A model generated the notes under the pieces. That model worked only from the letters and a program-made list of their open reading frames with translations, ran no database searches and had not been told where the DNA came from. From assembly GCA_016702745.1 (NCBI GenBank), contig JADJDJ010000003.1, forward strand, positions 887,118 to 951,117: a DNA stretch of 64,000 bases, read 5' to 3'. Shown piece after piece: positions 57,249 to 64,000 of this stretch. The stretch comes from Chitinophagaceae bacterium (GTDB lineage: Bacteria > Bacteroidota > Bacteroidia > Chitinophagales > Chitinophagaceae). A program made the translations under genes and the position numbers. Numbering within the stretch: the first letter of the stretch is position 1; each line of letters begins with the position of its first letter.

Positions 57249-57392
57249 GTAATTATTTTCAGATAGATACGCAAAAATCCTGCTTTTTTTACAAACCGCT
57301 TTGTTAAAATACTTGACAAAGTTAATCTCCTGTTTCCAATGAAATTGTAAGGAAACTGACGAAACCGGCCATCCGGTTTACAGATGGTAAAA

Positions 57393-58066
57393 TCAGCCCA
57401 CCAGTTGCTCTGCCATCAAGAGGGTTTGGATGATCTCCTTCCGTCGGTATTTCCCAGGGCTGCAGAACAGGCCCTTTCCGGGTGGGGCATCATGCCAAAT
57501 ACATTCCGGCCTTCATTGCAGATTCCGGCAATATGACGGATGGCGCCATTGGGATTAGCATCGGCTGTTTTCCGGCCTCTTTCATCGCAGTAATAAAAGA
57601 TCACCTGGCCATTGGCTTCCAGCCGGTCCAGTGTTTTTTCATCGGCATAATAACGGCCTTCTCCATGTGCCACCGGAATTTTATAGGCCTTACTTCCATC
57701 GGAAGTGATAAAAACATTTTTACAAACAAATTGCTGGTTGGCATTCCGCAATAATCCCCCGGGTAATAAATGGGATTCGCAGAGAATCTGGAACCCGTTA
57801 CAAACCCCAAACACTTTACCACCGGCCTGGGCAAATTCAATCACTGACTGCATCATCGGACTGAACCGGGCAATGGCGCCGCAACGGAGGTAATCCCCAT
57901 AAGAAAAACCACCGGGTAAAATGATACAGTCTTCTGTGCTGAAGCGGCTCAGGTCTTTATCCTTATGCCAGAGCATGGTCACATCCTGGTTCAGGTCATA
58001 TTTTAATGCATCATACATATCCCTGTCGCAGTTGGAACCCGGGAAAACGACCACTCCAAATTTCAT
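57393..58066 (-). CDS. purQ: Phosphoribosylformylglycinamidine synthase, glutaminase subunit; frameshift near the C-terminus
   Basis: About 224 residues. Class I glutamine amidotransferase: MKFGVVVFPGSNCDRDMYDA, the nucleophile Cys in VFGVCNGFQILCE, and the His/Glu pair in MMPHPERACS. As written the frame goes wrong after GNTDGR and stops at 57416; adding one base near 57434-57438 restores GNTDGRKIIQTLLMAEQLVG and the stop at 57393. It supplies ammonia from glutamine to PurL in purine synthesis. No other pur gene is adjacent. The -7 box TATCTTTG lies 24 bases upstream. Confidence 0.95.
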
Positions 58067-58090
58067 AGTTCAGTTGATTTGCTTGAGGCG

Positions 58091-58098
58091 CAAAGATA
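58091..58098 (-). promoter_or_regulatory. -7 box of purQ
   Basis: Reads TATCTTTG on the minus strand, 24 bases before the ATG. Confidence 0.5.
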
Positions 58099-58126
58099 CA
58101 AAATGCTGCTGCGCCATCCGGCTCCT

Positions 58127-59119
58127 TTATCCCCAGCCATGGAAATAATACTGGTAACTCAGGATAAAGGCTACGGTCAGCCAAAACAGGATCAGGGGAA
58201 GGATACGGAAAGTCGCATACAAATAAGTACAGGCATGAAATGCTGCGAGGGGGATTGCGGCCATGATCCAGTTTTCCAGGGTATCGGTACTATTGACAAA
58301 AGGAATCAGCAGGGCACCCAAAAGATAAAGCAGTAAAAGACTCCAGCCCTTTCTTACCTGGATCAGCATTCTCCGGAGGCTGTCCTGCACAAAGTACCCT
58401 CCTGCCAGGAAGGGAACAGCCAGCAGGAAGACGCTGCCCGCCAGCCAGGCCGATTGCCGGATGCCGGGTAATTGCAGGGAGAAGGAAGGCCAGATTTCCT
58501 GCCAGTTCCATTGGTCGGTTAAAAAAAGATAAACGCCAAAGAAATAAAAAGGGGTGGCGACTCCGGTAATACAAACAATCCATTCATTGAGCCGGAAGGG
58601 CCGCATCACCGCCAATGCAAGCAGGATCCAGATGATAAAAGTAACGGCCGGAAAAAAAATAAAGGAGGCAATCCCCAGTGCCAATCCGATATTAAATACG
58701 GTACCCAATGCTGCCTGTTGATTATAGGTTTTAAAAAGTCTGGATAAGACCAGCACCAGGATTCCATTCACCAGCAAGGGTGCCGAAAACAGGTTCCATT
58801 CCGGGAAAAGGGAAGTGATCAGCATATAGGCCATTCCCGGAAAATAATTGGGCCGGCTCATCATCCGCTGGTTATTGATAAAGGTTGTCAGGGATATAGC
58901 CTGCAAATAAATGATGGCATAAGTGAGTATCGGGTAGATCAGCGGAAATGATTTTCCTGTGGGGCCCAGGAATCCGAGCAGCCAGGTAAACAGGGCCCCG
59001 TCGGTCGTTTTGGGCTGGGGCACATGGGGGTACAGGAAGATCGGGAGCTTGATCAGCACCCCGAAAACCAGCAATACGATAATATTAGCCGGGCTTTTTT
59101 GTTTGAATATTCCTGTCAC
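58127..59119 (-). CDS. DUF6427-like multi-pass membrane protein
   Basis: 330 residues with about nine or ten membrane helices and no signal peptide. The opening FKQKSPANIIVLLVFGVLIK and the ITSLFPEWNLFSAPLLVNGI segment are like the DUF6427 family of Bacteroidota membrane proteins, whose function is unknown. The gene lies 22 bases downstream of the Asn/Tyr-rich secreted protein gene and 60 bases upstream of purQ, on the same strand, so a three-gene transcript is possible. Confidence 0.65.
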   Translation of the reverse strand: MTGIFKQKSPANIIVLLVFGVLIKLPIFLYPHVPQPKTTDGALFTWLLGFLGPTGKSFPLIYPILTYAIIYLQAISLTTFINNQRMMSRPNYFPGMAYMLITSLFPEWNLFSAPLLVNGILVLVLSRLFKTYNQQAALGTVFNIGLALGIASFIFFPAVTFIIWILLALAVMRPFRLNEWIVCITGVATPFYFFGVYLFLTDQWNWQEIWPSFSLQLPGIRQSAWLAGSVFLLAVPFLAGGYFVQDSLRRMLIQVRKGWSLLLLYLLGALLIPFVNSTDTLENWIMAAIPLAAFHACTYLYATFRILPLILFWLTVAFILSYQYYFHGWG

Positions 59120-59141
59120 GCTTTAAGCACCTTGCGGAATA

Positions 59142-60671
59142 CTAATTGAATTCCACTTTGGCAAAGCAAATATAGCTACGATACATGCATGGAATAATCA
59201 TTTGACGGGCACTGACCTGTTTTCCGTATTTAGGCATGAACTCATAGCCCCTGTCCAGGTTTTTCAAAGTGGGGTTCCTGGTCATTTCTCCCGTTGGTGA
59301 AATACTGTAGTCCGTCAGCAGGTTATTCCGGCGTTCCTGAAGATTAAATAAAAAATGCAGCTGATCGCCGCTATTCATGAGCTGATAAGATACCTGGTCG
59401 TCTCCTTCATCATTGAACTGGCTCTTGCTCATGACATTGCTCCATTCCATCTTCCAGTTGCCATCAAAGGAAAACACAGCAATATTATCTGCATGATAAC
59501 GGACTGCCTGGTTATTGCCATAGCGGTTGTTCCAGTAAGAATTATTGAAGTACGGAGAATAATAATAGTTGTTATTATAAAACGGGGAATAGAACGGTGA
59601 GTTATAAAGGTAATTCCAGCGGTTCCAGTTATTGAAGCGGGACGTGGTATAAAAAGCTTCGCTGCCGATGATTACACCGCCATCCCGGCGGACAATAATC
59701 TGGCGGATAAAGTAATCATTGAAAGCCATTTTCATGGTGGCATCTCCCCTGGCTTCCTTACGGATTTCATCGGTGAAGCTGTAGGTATTTTCCACCTGTT
59801 TTCGTTGGCCGGCTTTATCCCATACATAAAAATAGAAACCGTCAATATTTCCTTTTCTTTCCTTGTAAAAGAAAGAGGTAAGGAAAAAGCGTTTGTTGAA
59901 ATTATCCACCTTGATCTGAATTTCATCCAGCAGGGTCTTTTCAATATCAAGTTTGGCGGAAACCAGGGTATCGGCCTGGGCAAATTTGATCAGGAGGTTG
60001 GCCTGACTGATATTATCATTACTGTTCCGGTAAAATTTACAAAAAGCCAGGTCACCATCATTATCCAGGTTAAACTCTCCCAGATTTTCGGTACGCTCCT
60101 CCATGGGTATTTCGAGCCGGCTTTTTTTCTGCAGCTGCAGTTGATCGTTAAAAAGCAGGGTGGTTAATACGAATAATTTCCGGTTCCGGCTATTGATTTT
60201 GAAAACACTGATCTTGCTTTTGTCTTCACTGGTGACCACCGTGTATATTTTATTATTGGAAGACCCACCGATATGGGCAGAATCCAGTTCCACGGGTTCA
60301 GCTGCCCACTTGCCATTTCCATCCACCCGGGCCGCCATACAGTAAACCACATTTTTTTTCTGGTACTGGTAGATCACATAACAAAAATCTGCGTAGGGAA
60401 AGAAATCAATATTCACCACCCGGTCATTATTGGGGATATAGGTTTGCTCGGTTTTTGACAATTGTATCATTTCATTATCAAATGACACCAGCCAGTGTTT
60501 GTTCTTTGTAAATTTATAAATGAGGAAATTTCCTCCAATTTTACCGGCCACATCAAAGGGCATTCGGCGGCTGTCCTCCCGCTCATAATCGGAGTATACG
60601 ATTTTCTGAGCGCTGAGCGATAAATACGAACAACTGATCATAAATACAAGAAGCCAACGGAACATCTTCAT
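59142..60671 (-). CDS. Secreted protein with Asn/Tyr-rich insert, family not recognised
   Basis: 509 residues. Signal peptide (MKMFRWLLVFMISCSYLSLS); an internal start two codons later is possible. The body looks like a multi-bladed beta structure (YVIYQYQKKNVVYCMAAR, GGVIIGSEAFYTTS). At about residues 345-390 is a striking low-complexity stretch made almost only of Asn, Tyr, Trp, Ser, Phe and Pro (YSPFYNNNYYYSPYFNN). Four cysteines are scattered in the mature part. No T9SS tail is seen. It is followed by the DUF6427-like gene 22 bases on. Confidence 0.65.
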   Translation of the reverse strand: MKMFRWLLVFMISCSYLSLSAQKIVYSDYEREDSRRMPFDVAGKIGGNFLIYKFTKNKHWLVSFDNEMIQLSKTEQTYIPNNDRVVNIDFFPYADFCYVIYQYQKKNVVYCMAARVDGNGKWAAEPVELDSAHIGGSSNNKIYTVVTSEDKSKISVFKINSRNRKLFVLTTLLFNDQLQLQKKSRLEIPMEERTENLGEFNLDNDGDLAFCKFYRNSNDNISQANLLIKFAQADTLVSAKLDIEKTLLDEIQIKVDNFNKRFFLTSFFYKERKGNIDGFYFYVWDKAGQRKQVENTYSFTDEIRKEARGDATMKMAFNDYFIRQIIVRRDGGVIIGSEAFYTTSRFNNWNRWNYLYNSPFYSPFYNNNYYYSPYFNNSYWNNRYGNNQAVRYHADNIAVFSFDGNWKMEWSNVMSKSQFNDEGDDQVSYQLMNSGDQLHFLFNLQERRNNLLTDYSISPTGEMTRNPTLKNLDRGYEFMPKYGKQVSARQMIIPCMYRSYICFAKVEFN

Positions 60672-60868
60672 ATGTGAGGTTTTTCGCTTGATAAAGTTAC
60701 AGGTTGACCGGCATTCCGGCCTGATTTAATCCTGATGCAGCCGGGAAGCGGATTACATCAAAGACGAAAAAAAACCGGGAAGCGCTGCCTCTGGTTAAGT
60801 CAGGAAAAAAAAGCAAATAAAGACAGGCAAAATTCCTGCCTGAATTGGTGATACCGGAAATTTGCCTA

Positions 60869-60876
60869 TACCTTTG
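60869..60876 (+). promoter_or_regulatory. -7 box of kup
   Basis: TACCTTTG, with TTG at 60845-60847 as a weak -33. It is 54 bases before the GTG at 60931. Confidence 0.4.
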
Positions 60877-60930
60877 CAGGCAGTACCTTCCCGAAACTGA
60901 TCTGTCCCTCAGAAGATCCTTGCAGCCCTT

Positions 60931-62947
60931 GTGCAGTTGGAACAGGAAGTACACCAAGCACAACCACAGAAAGTGAAAGTATCAACCAACAAAGTTACTA
61001 CCGCCGGACTGATCATTGCACTCGGAATTATTTACGGAGATATCGGAACCTCGCCCCTCTATGTGTTCAACTCCATCATCGGGGAAGGGAAGTCAGTAAT
61101 GAACTGATTCTGGGAACGCTTTCCTGTATCATCTGGACCCTGACCTTTCAGACCACCATCAAATATGTAATTCTTGTACTCAAGGCCGATAACAGGGGGA
61201 GGGCGGCACGTTTGCCCTTTATGCCCTGGTCAGGCGAAGAAAAAAATGGCTGGTGATTCCAGCTATGATCGGAGGTGCTTCTCTGCTGGCCGATGGCATT
61301 ATTACACCCCCTATCTCTATCACTTCTGCCATTGAGGGGCTAAAGGAGCTACCCTCCCTGGGTATTGAGGACGGTAGCAATACCGTTGTGATTATTGTAT
61401 TATCCATCCTGACCATGTTTTTCTTCATGCAGCAGTTTGGAACGGCTTCCATCGGAAAGTTGTTCGGACCGTTGATGTCGATCTGGTTCACCATGCTGCT
61501 GGTGCTGGGATTAGTACATGTATTTGATGACCTCTCTATATTCAAAGCCCTGAATCCTTATTATGCGGTTCAGTTCCTTAAAAATTATGAAGGCGGATTC
61601 TGGTTACTGGGGGCCGTATTCCTTTGTACAACGGGTGCCGAAGCCCTGTATAGCGACCTGGGTCACTGTGGAAGGAATAATATCCGGGCCTCCTGGATCT
61701 ATGTGAAAATCTGTTTACTTGTCAATTATTTTGGTCAGGGTGCCTATCTCCTTTCGCACCGCACCGGCCTGGTAATTGATGAAAAAACAAAAAGCGCACT
61801 CAGCATCAATGCTTTTTATGACCTGATGCCACAGTGGTTTATTATACCGGGTGTAATCATCGCCACTACAGCAGCTATTATTGCCAGTCAGGCCATGGTA
61901 TCCGGCGCTTTTACCCTGATCAGTGAGGCTATGCGGCTGAACCTCTGGCCCAAACTCCGGATCCGTTATCCTTCTGAAGCCAAGGGCCAGCTCTTTATCC
62001 CCGCTATTAATTTTATCATGTTCCTGGGTTGTGCCGGGGTGGTTTTGTTTTTCCGGAAATCATCTTCCATGGAAGCCGCTTATGGTCTGGCCATTATTGT
62101 CACCATGCTGATGACCACCATACTCTTTGCCAATTACCTGGTATTGCACCGGGTTAAATCGGCCTGGATTTATGTCTTCCTGGGTATCTACCTGGTCATT
62201 GAAAGTGGTTACCTCGTTGCCCTGATGGTGAAGTTTGCCCATGGAGGTTATATCACCCTGATCATTGGTATGATCATGTTCCTGGTGATGTATATCTGGT
62301 ACCGGGCTCGGAAGATCAAGAACCGCTACGTGGAATTTGTAAGACTGGAACATTATATCCCGAAAATACAGGAGCTGAGTAATGATAAGTCGGTGCCCAA
62401 GTATGCCACCCACCTGGTTTACCTCACCAGTGCCAATAACCCAAAGGAAATTGAACACAAGATCATTTACTCTATTCTCAACAAAAAACCCAAGCGGGCA
62501 GATATTTACTGGTTCGTCCACGTGGATACCATGGATGATCCGTATACGAGTGAATACAAAGTTGAACATATCATTCCCAATGATATCATCCGGGTTGATT
62601 TCCGGCTCGGTTTCAGGATGGAGCCCAGGATCAACCTCATGTTCCGTAAAGTAGTGGAAGACCTGGTCACCAATAAAGAAGTGAATATCATGAGCCGGTA
62701 TGAAAGCCTGGCCAGCAGTGGTACGGTTGGCGACTTCCAGTTCATGGTAATGGAGAAATACCTGAGTCAGGATAATGAACTCCCCTTCCTGGAAAGAGTG
62801 ATCATGAAATTCCATTTCTGGCTCAAGGAACACAGTTTGTCGGAAGAAAAAGGTTTCGGACTGGATGTGTCCAATGTGACCGTGGAAAAATTCCCACTGA
62901 TCGTGGCTCCTGTTACCAACCTCAAGTTGAAAAGAATCGAGGAATAA
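60931..62947 (+). CDS. kup: KUP-family potassium uptake protein, two frameshifts in this sequence
   Basis: About 672 residues from a GTG at 60931 (or 658 from the GTG at 60973; no ATG lies in frame) after adding one G at 61087-61089 and one G at 61195-61199. Repaired, the N-terminal half reads LGIIYGDIGTSPLYVFNSII, then VILVLKADNRGEGGTFALYA, the family's most conserved segments; as written only the part from 61253 is continuous. About twelve membrane helices are followed by a cytoplasmic C-terminal domain of roughly 200 residues. It imports K+ with protons across the inner membrane. Stop is 55 bases before the hydrolase start. Confidence 0.93.
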
Positions 62948-63002
62948 TATCTGTCAGCAGGCGGATAAAGTTTCCTTATCTTTCTCCAACAAACCAACTG
63001 TC

Positions 63003-63791
63003 TTGCCTGAATTTGTCTGGTATATTGCCGGTGGCATCCTGCTGCTTTCCGTGCTGGCTTATTTTCTGCAGGAGAAACTGATCTTCAAACCGGAGAAACT
63101 CCACGCCGATTTTGAATTCAAATACGATGCGCCCTTCCGGGAATATTTTTTTGATATCGCCCCGGGGGTCCGGATTAACGGACTTCATTTTTATCGCGAC
63201 CAACCCAAAGGACTGATTCTTTATTTTCATGGCAATACCCGCAGCATCAAGGGATGGGCCCGTTATGCCCGGGACTTTTACCGCTATGACTATGATGTTG
63301 TGTTGCTGGATTACCGGGGATTTGGAAAGAGTACCGGCAAGAGAAGCGAGAAAGAGATGCTGGGTGATATGCAAAATATCTACGAACGCCTGAAAGAAAA
63401 ATATGGGGAAGATCACCTGATTGTTTATGGCCGGAGTATGGGCAGCGGTTTTGCCACCAAACTGGCCTGTGACAACAGCCCCCGTTACCTGATCCTGGAT
63501 GCTCCTTATTACAGCTTCCGGAAAGTAGTGGAAAGATTCCTGCCTATTTTACCGGTAAGGATGGTTCTGCGTTTCCACCTGCGAACCGATAAATGGATTA
63601 CCGGTGTCCGCTGCCACACCTATATCATCCATGGTACCCGCGACTGGCTGATCCCCATCCGCCACAGCGAGGCACTACAAAAAATTAACCCCCGGATGAT
63701 TACCCTGATCCGCATCCATGGCGGCGGACATAATAACCTGCCGGGGTATGATGAGTACCACAATTTTGTGAGGGATATTCTTAAATATTAG
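63003..63791 (+). CDS. Membrane-anchored alpha/beta hydrolase
   Basis: 262 residues. The start is taken as TTG at 63003; no ATG fits, and the first 20 residues form a membrane anchor (FVWYIAGGILLLSVLAYFL). The fold's elements are clear: oxyanion region LILYFHGNTRS, LLDYRGFGKSTGK, nucleophile elbow VYGRSMGSGFA, acid HGTRDWLIP, and His in HGGGHNNLPGY. It resembles the FrsA/BEM46-like group of serine hydrolases. The substrate is unknown. It lies close behind kup and may be co-transcribed with it. Confidence 0.85.
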   Translation: MPEFVWYIAGGILLLSVLAYFLQEKLIFKPEKLHADFEFKYDAPFREYFFDIAPGVRINGLHFYRDQPKGLILYFHGNTRSIKGWARYARDFYRYDYDVVLLDYRGFGKSTGKRSEKEMLGDMQNIYERLKEKYGEDHLIVYGRSMGSGFATKLACDNSPRYLILDAPYYSFRKVVERFLPILPVRMVLRFHLRTDKWITGVRCHTYIIHGTRDWLIPIRHSEALQKINPRMITLIRIHGGGHNNLPGYDEYHNFVRDILKY

Positions 63792-63915
63792 GTATTGGGA
63801 ATTGGGTATTGGGATATTGAGATATTGGGATATTGCTTGCCGACGTAGCCAAAGCGAAGGCGGGGGATATTCAGTCGGCAGTCGGCAGTCAGCAGTCTAC
63901 AGTCGAGAGTCGAGA
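63792..63915. repeat. GGATATT low-complexity run, inverted repeat, then CAGTC repeats
   Basis: Repeated TATTGGGA/GATATTGGGA words, then TTGCTTGCCGACGTAGCCAA and GCGAAGGCGGGGGATATT, then CAGTCGGCAGTCGGCAGTC and related words to about 63915. It has the same modules as 40138-40355, in a different order. The remaining 85 bases to the window end are AT-rich without a visible gene. Confidence 0.7.
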
Positions 63916-64000
63916 AACCCGTAGCGTTTTTTGAATATAAAATGGCTCATCTCATCCAATTCAACATTTAAAATATAAAATTCAAAATAATCCCATTCCC

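Noticed and set aside
1664..62947. Phase variation or programmed frameshifting as the cause of the split genes
   Set aside because: The tracts are short (often 2-8 bases), occur in housekeeping genes such as purQ and kup, and dsbD alone has four; sequencing error explains them more simply.

Overview
The window reads as chromosomal DNA of a Bacteroidota bacterium, most likely of the Chitinophagaceae (inferred, not tested). Grounds: several secreted proteins end in Type 9 secretion-type C-terminal sorting domains; many genes are preceded by the Bacteroidota -7 box TAnnTTTG and few have a Shine-Dalgarno sequence; and the gene content (fused E1 alpha/beta dehydrogenase, paired DUF1573 proteins, DUF4293, LuxR-type response regulator with a TPR histidine kinase) is typical. 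I see no phage, plasmid, IS element or CRISPR array.

Layout. 1-1.4 kb: end of an amino-acid permease, then a YebC-family regulator. 1.6-9.6 kb: a minus-strand block with a TPR sensor kinase, its response regulator, and three secreted proteins including a large subtilisin-like protease; one 17-bp sequence occurs upstream of both the regulator gene and the secreted-protein genes. 9.6-15.8 kb: DCC thiol protein, GRAM-like protein, PhzF, TRIC-type channel, dodecin, fused E1, two DUF1573 proteins. 15.9-25.4 kb: the most interesting locus, a tight minus-strand operon encoding a GYF-like membrane protein, an actin/Hsp70-fold ATPase, a membrane coiled-coil protein, a large multi-pass protein, and a very large polypeptide that joins a FtsW/RodA-like (SEDS) membrane part to a penicillin-binding transpeptidase domain. 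25.7-31.1 kb: astacin-like protease, repeat array beside tRNA-Ser(GCU), dnaA, split 5'-nucleotidase. 31.2-43.2 kb: FAD-dependent dehydrogenase, T9SS cargo, NatAB-like ABC exporter, tandem 138-153 bp repeats, a broken coiled-coil repeat protein, a nitronate monooxygenase-like protein, sugar-phosphate nucleotidyltransferase, glyA, DUF4293. 43.3-50.6 kb: three T9SS cargo proteins. 50.8-63.8 kb: uvrA, an ECF-like sigma factor, DsbD with a separate DsbD-alpha-like protein, purQ, a DUF6427-like membrane protein, an Asn/Tyr-rich secreted protein, kup, and an alpha/beta hydrolase.

Data quality matters. About 20 single-base indels, nearly all in short homopolymers and mostly deletions, split at least a dozen genes, including conserved ones such as purQ, kup and the E1 gene. 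In most cases adding or removing one base restores a continuous family-typical protein. I therefore annotate repaired spans and treat most breaks as probable sequencing errors rather than pseudogenes. Repaired lengths and residue numbers assume those corrections.
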